Positions 1 to 5,261 of a stretch of 5,261 nucleotides of DNA are shown piece by piece. Under the pieces are notes generated by a model. That model saw nothing but the letters and a program-made list of their open reading frames with translations. It was not told where the DNA came from and did not search any database. Both the position numbers and the translations under genes were made by a program. The stretch comes from Deltaproteobacteria bacterium (GTDB taxonomy: Bacteria > Desulfobacterota > Desulfobacteria > Desulfobacterales > BuS5): positions 1 to 5,261 of the forward strand of contig JAGGWL010000015.1 of NCBI GenBank assembly GCA_021157555.1, in the 5' to 3' direction. Every line of letters starts with the position of its first letter. Within the stretch, counting starts at the first letter, position 1.

Positions 1-1313
1 AGGGGAATCCTTTCACCTATGAGTATAGAGGCTTTTTCTCCGTTTTTTACGCGAAGCTGGGGATTCGCAAGGACTTTTGTGTCGGTATCCTGTTTCAAAA
101 GATTCAGAGTCGCTTTTGGTGTTGATACAATAAGTTCTTTATTGGATAATTTTTCAAGATCGGCCATCGATATCCATCCGGCCAAACCGGTATCATTACT
201 AATTCCAGCGCTCGTTTCTCCAATACCAATGGTGAATGATTCCGAATATTCCAGGCCGAACTGTTTCTCCTTGGTTCTGCTTACCTCGAGGATTTCAACA
301 TTCAGGAGAACTTCCGCTGGCAGTCTGTCATTGGCTTCGAGAATTTTTGACGCTATTTCAATTACCTCCTTAGTGCCTCGGATAACTATTGAATTCAGTT
401 TTTCATTTGTCGTGATATCCCTGGCTTTCAGGATTTTGGAAAGAAGTCCGGCAGCTTTTTGAGCTTTCAGGTTTGCCAGGTAAAAGGTGCGGATCTGAAG
501 ATTCTGATATTCTTTGGCTTTGGCAGGTGTGTCCGGATATATAATCAAAGTTTTTTCATTAACCACTTTGGCAGCCAGATCGTTTGTTTTAAGCAGGATT
601 TCCAGGAAGCGGTCAAAGGGGATATCAGTCAAAAACAGGGTAACCTTGCTCTCCTTCATATCTTTATCAAAAATAAAATTTATTCCTGCTATTTTTGTTA
701 ACACTTCAAAGACATTGATTATAGGTGTTTTTTTGAACTTAAGTGAAACAGGCGCGCCGGACTTATATTTTAATCTGAACCTTGGAGCATCGTTATCCAG
801 TTTTTTATAACAGGCTATGGCCTTTTCCGCCTCTTTATTTTCAGGATCGAGTTGAGCCGCTTTTTGAAAGGCTTTCCGGGCCTGGCAATATTTTTCTTCC
901 TGGAGCAGTTTTTGCCCCTTTAGAAAAATTTCCTCGGCTTCTTTCATGGCACTGGCTTTCTTGAGGAAAAAAGTCGATTTTTGGTTATCAGGATTAAATG
1001 TCAGGCTTTTTTTGAATTCAAGGAGGGCATCATCAAAAAGTTTTTTTTTCAGCAAATCCCGGCCTGTTATCATATGCATCAGGGATGCTTTCCACCTGGA
1101 TTTGATCAGCATCATTTTGGCCTCAATGTCATCCGGATTGGCCTTACATGCCTCCTGAAATATTTCCACACTTTTATCCCAGTCTCCCGCAACTGCTGAT
1201 TCGCGTCCCTGCTTTATATAATGGCCGCCGCCCAAACAACCCGCCAGCAGAAGTAGCAGACCTGTAAAAAATATAAATATCGGTTTTAAATAATTGGAGC
1301 TTTTTATAATCAT
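1..1313 (-). CDS. TPR-containing lipoprotein secretin (PilQ/GspD superfamily), 3' partial
   Basis: The frame runs without a stop from the ATG at 1311-1313 to the left edge (437 residues visible). It forms the outer-membrane channel through which the pilus or secreted protein passes. A hydrophobic signal (11-25) ends in a lipobox LLAGC with Cys26, predicting a lipoprotein. TPR-like helical repeats follow (about 38-170), each ending in an N/D-P-(D/E)-(D/N) turn: NPDD 59, NPDN 107, DPEN 156. Next come an STN/N0 domain (189-260, with VFEVLTKIAGINFIFDKDM), one N1 secretin_N domain (about 270-331), then the secretin barrel from PAEVLLNVEILEVSR (332 on) to KVLANPQLRVKNGEKASI near 413-430, the signature of the family. 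One N1 domain after N0 resembles PilQ/MshL; GspD usually has N0 to N3. TPRs occupy the place of PilQ's AMIN domains. The last barrel strands lie beyond the edge. It starts 12 nt after the connector gene with AGG 6 nt upstream of the ATG. Confidence 0.95.
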   Translation of the reverse strand, partial: MIIKSSNYLKPIFIFFTGLLLLLAGCLGGGHYIKQGRESAVAGDWDKSVEIFQEACKANPDDIEAKMMLIKSRWKASLMHMITGRDLLKKKLFDDALLEFKKSLTFNPDNQKSTFFLKKASAMKEAEEIFLKGQKLLQEEKYCQARKAFQKAAQLDPENKEAEKAIACYKKLDNDAPRFRLKYKSGAPVSLKFKKTPIINVFEVLTKIAGINFIFDKDMKESKVTLFLTDIPFDRFLEILLKTNDLAAKVVNEKTLIIYPDTPAKAKEYQNLQIRTFYLANLKAQKAAGLLSKILKARDITTNEKLNSIVIRGTKEVIEIASKILEANDRLPAEVLLNVEILEVSRTKEKQFGLEYSESFTIGIGETSAGISNDTGLAGWISMADLEKLSNKELIVSTPKATLNLLKQDTDTKVLANPQLRVKNGEKASILIGERIP

Positions 1314-1325
1314 AAAATACCTGGA
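1311..1325 (-). promoter_or_regulatory. Ribosome binding site and start of the secretin gene
   Basis: The 12-nt junction after the connector gene's stop contains AGG (1322-1320) six nt before the ATG at 1313-1311. This is the clearest Shine-Dalgarno placement in the window together with that of the PilO-like gene. It fixes the secretin start upstream of its signal peptide. Confidence 0.55.
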
Positions 1326-1868
1326 TTAAAAATTTTCCATATCTATATGTACCAGATCATTTATTCGTTCAGCTTTCAAGCTGACAACCTGCTTCGAAAT
1401 CCTTTTCACAAGATACTTGCCGTCTATTTTGTCCCCTTTTCTGACAACCAGTATTTCCCGGCCGCGTTCCAGGAATATAGCATTATCATCCAGGGTTTTG
1501 AAGGAACCGAATATTTTAAATTGTTGCAGATCGGCATTGACCTTTTCAAGCGGATTGTTGTCCTGCGGCGCTGCCGGTTCCGGAAGCACCGCTTTTTTTT
1601 CAGCCGTTTTCTTGAAAAAAATGTTTTTATAGACCTTGCCGGAATGTTCGGGGGGATTAGACAGAAAAACCAGCATCACATCAGGTATATCGTAAGTCCG
1701 CTTTGCGGCATGCGGAGATTTATTTTTGTTGATTTTTACATATCCCCCGGTGTCTGTAAATGATAGTTGGGAAACCGTTTCCTGGCGGTACGGATGCATG
1801 ATTCTATATGAAAAAACAACTGCAAAAAGGACGATCAATATTATCAGGATTCTCTTTTTGTTAAACAT
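1326..1868 (-). CDS. PilP/GspC-like periplasmic connector to the secretin
   Basis: This 180-residue protein has an N-terminal basic tail, one transmembrane helix (about 6-22), a flexible lysine- and proline-rich periplasmic linker (23-110) and a small C-terminal beta domain (about 113-178). The linker carries VYKNIFF (79-85), which resembles the (R/K)N-x-F motif before the HR domain of GspC-type proteins. The C-terminal stretch with QFKIFGSF (116-123), a mid-domain VVRKGDKIDGKYLVKRI (141-157) and VVSLKA (161-166) follows the strand pattern of the GspC HR / PilP beta domain, which binds the secretin N0 domain. PilP is normally a lipoprotein, but no lipobox cysteine is present, so the membrane-anchored GspC plan fits better; there is no PDZ domain. 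The gene lies between the pilO-like and secretin genes, where pilP or gspC would be expected. The ATG is 2 nt from a heptad repeat array and has no visible Shine-Dalgarno. Function is inferred largely from position and architecture. Confidence 0.75.
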   Translation of the reverse strand: MFNKKRILIILIVLFAVVFSYRIMHPYRQETVSQLSFTDTGGYVKINKNKSPHAAKRTYDIPDVMLVFLSNPPEHSGKVYKNIFFKKTAEKKAVLPEPAAPQDNNPLEKVNADLQQFKIFGSFKTLDDNAIFLERGREILVVRKGDKIDGKYLVKRISKQVVSLKAERINDLVHIDMENF

Positions 1869-1869
1869 G

Positions 1870-1923
1870 GTTTTAAGTGTTAAGTTTTAAGTTTTAAGAA
1901 ATACATCACTTAATACTTAAAAC
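1870..1923. repeat. Four 7-bp tandem units with an inverted copy (heptad array)
   Basis: On the plus strand four 7-mers run head to tail: GTTTTAA, GTGTTAA, GTTTTAA, GTTTTAA (1870-1897). After 10 nt an inverted arm follows, ACTTAATACTTAAAAC (1908-1923), which is the reverse complement of 1870-1885 except for one base. A 16-bp stem with one mismatch and a 22-nt loop can be drawn. The array begins 2 nt upstream of the connector gene's ATG and takes up the place where a ribosome binding site should be. It may be a simple-sequence repeat or the remnant of a small mobile palindromic repeat. The rest of the 120-nt spacer (1924-1988) shows nothing I can name. Confidence 0.8.
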
Positions 1924-1988
1924 TTTGCTATCAGTCTGGCTATCGCGTTTGTGCCCGATCTGTGGCTGAAACGATGACTAAGGCCTCT

Positions 1989-2525
1989 TTATTTGAAATA
2001 GGTTGATATTGTAATCGCCATATCTACTTTTTCGCTCTTTTCAGAGCGGTTTTTAAACGAAATGCTTTCAATGCAAAAAAGGACCGGCAGGTTCTGGAGG
2101 TTTGCCAGGAAGTCTTTTAATTGTGAATATTTGCCGCTTACAGAAAAAGATGTTGAATATTTCCATAAAGAGAGATTATCAATTTTTACGGGTTTAAACA
2201 TCATTTTGCTGATCGATAATCCATGTTTGCGCAGGGCAGTATTAAGCTCTTTTATTTTTTCGGCGAACCCGGATGTTTCAGGAAGAGCTTTTTTAAAGGC
2301 CAGAACGCTTTTTTTGGCCTTAAAATATTGTTCTATTTTATCGTTTGTGTTTACTTCCCCGGACTTTCTCTTCTGTGTATAAATCTTCTGGAGATCGGCG
2401 ATCTGTATTTTACGGTTCCTTATAAAGGATAAATATAAAATAAGATTAAGTAACAGAATAAGGATTATCAGACCGCAAAAAAACTTATGGTTTTTTAATA
2501 TATATAGTATGTGGCGGTTGCGCAT
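1989..2525 (-). CDS. pilO: PilO-like inner-membrane alignment protein
   Basis: This 178-residue bitopic membrane protein follows the PilN-like gene by 42 nt. It has a basic cytoplasmic tail (1-16), one transmembrane helix (about 17-35), a lysine-rich probable coiled coil (36-85) and a ferredoxin-like periplasmic domain (86-178). The best family signal is SFSVSGKYSQLKDFLANL at 126-143 followed by LPVLFCIESISF (146-157), matching the PilO/GspM pattern of 'v-G-Y--l--Fl--l--lp-l--i--i-f'. PilO forms dimers with PilN and positions the periplasmic connector and the secretin over the assembly platform. The ATG at 2523-2525 has an AGGG 8 nt upstream, inside the loop of a small predicted hairpin. GspM or MshJ would have the same fold and topology; PilO is preferred from the PilM-PilN neighbours. 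Confidence 0.86.
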   Translation of the reverse strand: MRNRHILYILKNHKFFCGLIILILLLNLILYLSFIRNRKIQIADLQKIYTQKRKSGEVNTNDKIEQYFKAKKSVLAFKKALPETSGFAEKIKELNTALRKHGLSISKMMFKPVKIDNLSLWKYSTSFSVSGKYSQLKDFLANLQNLPVLFCIESISFKNRSEKSEKVDMAITISTYFK

Positions 2526-2544
2526 AGGCTTTTCCCTATAGCCT
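2523..2544 (-). promoter_or_regulatory. Small hairpin presenting the pilO Shine-Dalgarno
   Basis: In the sense direction the order is AGGCT (2544-2540), a 9-nt loop ATAGGGAAA, AGCCT (2530-2526), then the ATG directly. The 5-bp stem is perfect, the AGGG lies in the loop 8 nt from the start, and the stem touches the start codon. It decides the start choice for the PilO-like gene. Whether the weak stem matters in vivo is unknown. Confidence 0.4.
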
Positions 2545-2567
2545 TATGAAATTAATTATCTGAAAAT

Positions 2568-3170
2568 TTATAGCAAAATATCCATTTTTAAAAAAGTTTC
2601 CATTTCAAAATTTATGCTGGGATTTATACCGGGAGCTTTTTCTGCCGATATATTATCCGGATTGCTTTCAGCCACGCAAATCTGCAAAAGGGAACTTTTT
2701 TGCAAAATAGCCGATTTCTCCAGCATTTTTAATAAGTGAGTGATGTTTTTCATTGTCCCTGCCCGGCCTTTAATAATTATTTTTTTAAAATCATTTGACG
2801 GTACAAAGCTATTCAGCGTCATACCTTCGGGAACGCTCTGTTCCAGTGTGTCAAGCAGCTTGTCCCATGGAAAAATATCCAGGGTAATTAATTTATTCAT
2901 AAAGAGCGCATTTGTTTTAATTTTTTCATATTCCTGCTCCCCGGGCCGGTTTTTAATATCATCATCGCGAAGCTTTTTTGTTTTAAGGTTTTGTGTCAGC
3001 CTTGTTATTTTTTCTTTATAATTCAGGGTATCAGTATGATATTGAAATCCGGAATGAATATTGCATGCGGAAATAATAAGGAGAATAACGGCGGCTATAG
3101 TAAGGATTGAATATATAATCCTCTTATCAATATATTCTACTGTTGTTAGATTGCCTTTTATCGGTTTCAA
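2568..3170 (-). CDS. pilN: PilN-like inner-membrane alignment protein
   Basis: This 200-residue bitopic protein has a short basic cytoplasmic tail (1-18), one transmembrane helix (about 19-36), a charged, probably coiled-coil stretch (45-92) and a periplasmic alpha/beta domain. The segment 100-137 (FPWDKLLDTLEQSVPEGMTL, then a strand ending IIIKGRAG) is the typical PilN core pattern 'LLd-La-lP-gv-L...l-G-A'. PilN pairs with PilO in the periplasm and holds PilM through its N-terminus. The start is a TTG at 3168-3170; no ATG or GTG precedes it before an in-frame stop, and the next Met (91) would remove the membrane anchor. A weak GGA stands 9 nt upstream. The conserved PilN N-terminal INLLP motif that grips PilM is not visible (the tail reads MKPIKGNLTT), which goes with the diverged PilM next door. 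It is followed by the PilO-like gene after 42 nt. The GspL C-terminal region is a more distant alternative. Confidence 0.85.
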   Translation of the reverse strand: MKPIKGNLTTVEYIDKRIIYSILTIAAVILLIISACNIHSGFQYHTDTLNYKEKITRLTQNLKTKKLRDDDIKNRPGEQEYEKIKTNALFMNKLITLDIFPWDKLLDTLEQSVPEGMTLNSFVPSNDFKKIIIKGRAGTMKNITHLLKMLEKSAILQKSSLLQICVAESNPDNISAEKAPGINPSINFEMETFLKMDILL

Positions 3171-3182
3171 TATATTATATCC
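3168..3182 (-). promoter_or_regulatory. TTG start of the PilN-like gene with weak ribosome binding site
   Basis: The start codon is TTG (3170-3168), with GGA (3182-3180) nine nt upstream and an AT-only spacer between them. No ATG or GTG exists in frame between the upstream stop and this codon. Reduced initiation compared with neighbouring ATG genes is an inference. Confidence 0.45.
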
Positions 3183-3206
3183 GTTACGGTAAAAATTGTT
3201 AAAAAA

Positions 3207-3234
3207 AACCGTGAACCGTCAACTGTTAACCGGT
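3207..3234. repeat. Second heptad array, degenerate 7-bp units
   Basis: On the plus strand four 7-mers stand head to tail: AACCGTG, AACCGTC, AACTGTT, AACCGGT. They share an AAC start and a 7-bp period. They fill part of the 66-nt spacer between the PilM-like stop and the PilN-like start. Next to them are an A8 run (3201-3208) and a short palindrome CCGTTACGG (3181-3189) that overlaps the only Shine-Dalgarno candidate of the PilN-like gene. The period and copy number match the array at 1870-1897 although the unit differs. Confidence 0.65.
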
Positions 3235-3236
3235 CT

Positions 3237-4169
3237 TTAAACTATGCTGAGAGCTGCTCCTATCGCAGGAACATAATATGAAAGATCATGCTGTAAATCA
3301 ATTTTACCGGATTTATTATCCGTGTTAATAATTGTATGCTCCTGCATTATGTGAACATCTATATTGCTCAGGCTGTTGAAAACATCCTCAAGTTCACGAT
3401 GAAAGGCTACGTGGGTGCCGACAAAGAGTTGTTCAATCTTCTTGCCGGGCTTGACGTTCAGATAATGCAACATTATCATATCAACATCCTGAAAAAAATT
3501 GAGATCGGAAAATCCCTTTTTTATTCCATGATAGAATGTCAGCCGGGCATCCTCAAATACAAAAAAGGTGAAAAAATATTCAAACAGCCCGAGAAAAGCG
3601 ATGGTTCCTTTTGTCGGCAGCCGGCTAATAAAAAAATTAAGCTGGTTGAGCCCGGAAGGGAGCACACATCTTGAGTGAATTCCTAATTCGATCAGATTCA
3701 TTTCAAATTCCCGGATGACATCTTTAATTCCGACAATTACAAGAAGTATGTTTTCCCCATTTTCTTCTTTACCGATTAAGGCATGTGAAATCCTGGTATT
3801 TTCTAAAGAAGTATAGAGTCTCTTTTCCATTCTCCAGGCAATCATTTTTTCTGTTTCAGACTCTGTGTCAGGGAGTTCGGCATATCTCTGAATGGACAGC
3901 TTTGCCAGCTCGTTAGGTAAAGACAAACCGATATGTGAAATTTTTGTATCCAGACCGGCAACCACATCCATGACTGTTTTTCTGAATATATCAGGATTGA
4001 CAATATTTTTTGTTCTGTATGATAATTGTATGGTCTCTTCAGGCATTGGCGCCTGGCATAATTGTATTACCTTGAAATCTTTTTTGTCCTTTTCAAGCAT
4101 GGCCGCACTAACGGATTCCGGGCTGATGTATAGTCCGGTGTAAATTTTTTTGGGTTTTGATAAAAGCAT
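3237..4169 (-). CDS. pilM: PilM-like actin-fold protein with degenerate nucleotide-binding motifs
   Basis: This 310-residue protein has no membrane segment or signal peptide, so it should be cytoplasmic. PilM proteins are actin/FtsA-like and dock onto the cytoplasmic tail of PilN, linking the assembly ATPase to the alignment complex; GspL and MshI hold the same place in related systems. Family signals are GLSLPNELAKL at 81-91 with a following LPDTESETEKMIAWRMEKRL block (100-118), ILLVIVGIKDVIREF at 141-155, a helix matching PilM's 'ELxxAGL' region (160-175), and a final YVPAIGAAL (299-307) resembling the adenosine motif. The usual phosphate-1 sequence G-I-D-I-G-S is GLYISP here (12-17), and the phosphate-2 region (188-203) lacks its D-I-G. 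ATP binding is therefore doubtful. The ATG lies 22 nt after the ATPase stop and has no clear Shine-Dalgarno, suggesting translational coupling. Length is slightly below the usual ~350. PilM family assignment rests on weak motifs plus strong context. Confidence 0.85.
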   Translation of the reverse strand: MLLSKPKKIYTGLYISPESVSAAMLEKDKKDFKVIQLCQAPMPEETIQLSYRTKNIVNPDIFRKTVMDVVAGLDTKISHIGLSLPNELAKLSIQRYAELPDTESETEKMIAWRMEKRLYTSLENTRISHALIGKEENGENILLVIVGIKDVIREFEMNLIELGIHSRCVLPSGLNQLNFFISRLPTKGTIAFLGLFEYFFTFFVFEDARLTFYHGIKKGFSDLNFFQDVDMIMLHYLNVKPGKKIEQLFVGTHVAFHRELEDVFNSLSNIDVHIMQEHTIINTDNKSGKIDLQHDLSYYVPAIGAALSIV

Positions 4170-4191
4170 TATTTTTGTGCGCGCCCGGCCG

Positions 4192-5261
4192 TTACATATT
4201 AAATGTAACCCTGTTCGCTTCCTCGATGGTGGTCTCTCCGTTTACAACTTCCCTGAGCGCTGCTTTTCTTAAGAAGGTGGTACCGGATACGGACGCCATT
4301 TTTTTTAACTCCGTGGTTGAAGCTTTATTAATAAACATCTCTTTAATATTGTCGTTGAGTTCAACGATCTCAAGAATTGCCTTTCTGCCTTTATAACCGG
4401 TGCCGTTGCATAATTCACAACCCCTTGCTTTATAAAATGTTTTTCCCCTGAGCTTAACAGGATCCAGGCCTGATTCCGCCATGTCGGCGGCAGTCGGCTT
4501 TATTTCTATTTTGCAGTCACATAAAGTTCGGATAAGTCTTTGGGCCGCAATACAGTTTAACGCGGCCATCAGGTTGTATGCCTCTATTCCCATATGCGTG
4601 AAGCGATTTATAACTTCAAAAGAACTGTTTGCGTGAACGGTTGTAAAAACCAGATGACCTGTCAATGCGGATTGAAGCGCTATTTGCGCGGTTTCAGCAT
4701 CCCGTATCTCCCCCACAAGAATTTTGTCGGGATCATGTCTTAAAATCGACCGCAGCCCGCGCGCGAATGTTAGTCCTTTTTTTACATTAACAGGCATCTG
4801 CACAATCCCCTTGAGCTGATATTCCACAGGATCTTCTATGGTAATGATTTTTACATCCTTGCGGTTAACCTCCGAAAGCGCTCTGTAAAGTGTCGTAGTT
4901 TTGCCGCTGCCTGTAGGGCCGGTCATCAAAAACATGCCGTAAGGAGCCTTGATCAGCCTTTTTAATTTTGCAAGCTCTTTAGGGGGCAGCTCCATTCCTT
5001 CCAGTCTGAATTCGCCCGCGTCAGCCTCGAGATGCTCTCTGTCCAGGATACGGATAACCGCATTTTCGCCGTTTATGGTTGGCAGGATGGATATCCTGAA
5101 ATCTATATACCTGTCCATTATCTTCAGCTTGAAGCGGCCGTCCTGCGGTATCCTTTTTTCTGAAATATCGAGTTCAGACATTACCTTTATTCTGGAGACG
5201 ATGGGGCCGAGGTGCTGAATATCCAAAGGGTCTGTTGCCTGATGAAGCATACCGTCAATTC
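4192..5261 (-). CDS. gspE: GspE/PilB-family assembly ATPase, 5' partial
   Basis: This is a hexameric cytoplasmic ATPase that powers pilin or pseudopilin polymerisation in type IV pilus and type II secretion systems. The frame stays open to the right edge, and the codons before the Met at 5250 read IDG after a codon ending in GA. This matches the family's RIDGxL motif, so that Met is internal and the N-terminal domain (about 200 residues) lies outside. Numbering from it: LDISEKRIPQDGR at 28-39 is the conserved N2 signature; Walker A GPTGSGKTT 111-119; Asp box ITIEDPVEY 136-144; Walker B with catalytic Glu in VGEIRD 179-184; His box TGHLVFTTVHAN 197-208. A zinc-type cysteine set follows at C244, C246, C278 and C281, typical of GspE/PilB and not PilT, but the first pair is CxC instead of CxxC. 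It ends 22 nt before the PilM-like gene. The family is near certain; GspE, PilB or MshE identity is not resolved. Confidence 0.95.
   Translation of the reverse strand, partial: IDGMLHQATDPLDIQHLGPIVSRIKVMSELDISEKRIPQDGRFKLKIMDRYIDFRISILPTINGENAVIRILDREHLEADAGEFRLEGMELPPKELAKLKRLIKAPYGMFLMTGPTGSGKTTTLYRALSEVNRKDVKIITIEDPVEYQLKGIVQMPVNVKKGLTFARGLRSILRHDPDKILVGEIRDAETAQIALQSALTGHLVFTTVHANSSFEVINRFTHMGIEAYNLMAALNCIAAQRLIRTLCDCKIEIKPTAADMAESGLDPVKLRGKTFYKARGCELCNGTGYKGRKAILEIVELNDNIKEMFINKASTTELKKMASVSGTTFLRKAALREVVNGETTIEEANRVTFNM

Noticed and set aside
19..462. Open frame of 147 codons on the plus strand.
   Set aside because: It lies wholly antisense to the secretin and shows no family motif; the minus-strand frame translates to an unmistakable secretin.
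1041..1049. Run of nine T (nine A in the sense strand) in the TPR region of the secretin, a possible slippage site or sequencing error.
   Set aside because: The frame is intact and the domains on both sides are continuous; slips of one base either way hit stops soon after, and nothing suggests a programmed product.
1347..1763. Plus-strand open frame of 138 codons.
   Set aside because: It is antisense to the connector gene, is rich in aromatic residues as expected from reverse-reading lysine-rich code, and has no plausible ribosome site.
1924..1988. Remaining spacer between the PilO-like and connector genes, examined for a terminator, promoter or small gene.
   Set aside because: No GC stem followed by a T run, no convincing -35/-10 pair and no open frame with a start and ribosome site.
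4170..4191. GC-rich patch GGCCGGGCGCGC in the ATPase-PilM junction as a possible terminator or operator.
   Set aside because: It is short, has no hairpin with a U tract in the transcribed direction, and the genes on both sides belong to one functional set.
5248..5250. ATG that could be taken as the start of the ATPase.
   Set aside because: The upstream codons continue the conserved RIDG motif in frame to the edge, so the gene begins outside the window.
1..5261. CRISPR array, tRNA, rRNA, transposase or prophage attachment site.
   Set aside because: No spaced direct repeats of 20 nt or more, no tRNA-like cloverleaf and no recombinase motifs were seen on either strand.

Overview
The whole window is one strand (minus) of a single envelope-machine operon, read from the right edge to the left edge. 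In transcription order it holds a GspE/PilB-type assembly ATPase (5' end cut by the right edge), a PilM-like protein, a PilN-like protein, a PilO-like protein, a short PilP/GspC-like inner-membrane connector, and an outer-membrane secretin (3' end cut by the left edge). No plus-strand gene is convincing; the open frames there are antisense shadows.

The set is the trans-envelope core of a type IV pilus or type II secretion-like machine. The ATPase powers assembly of a pilin filament at the cytoplasmic face. PilM, PilN and PilO build the inner-membrane alignment platform. The PilP/GspC-like protein bridges the periplasm to the secretin, which forms the outer-membrane pore. The parts are mixed: PilM/N/O point to the pilus family, the connector has a GspC-like membrane anchor instead of a PilP lipobox, and the secretin has a lipobox, TPR-like repeats and an N0-N1-secretin layout closer to PilQ/MshL than to four-N-domain GspD. 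No pilin, prepilin peptidase, GspF/PilC or retraction ATPase lies in the window, so pilus versus secretion cannot be settled here.

The organism is a diderm bacterium, because it has a secretin. The base composition is AT-leaning (roughly 40% G+C by eye). This gene order and the 7-base intergenic repeats would fit a Desulfobacterota-like (deltaproteobacterial) genome; that is an inference from general familiarity, not a proven placement.

The gene junctions are 22, 66, 42, 120 and 12 nt, with no terminator-like structure seen, which supports co-transcription. The two longest spacers (1869-1988 and 3171-3236) each carry four degenerate 7-bp tandem units, and the first array runs up to 2 nt from a start codon. 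The best points for a second look are these heptad arrays, the PilM homologue whose nucleotide-binding motifs look eroded, the CxC variant of the ATPase zinc motif, and the TPR-secretin fusion. I did not find a clearly unprecedented system.
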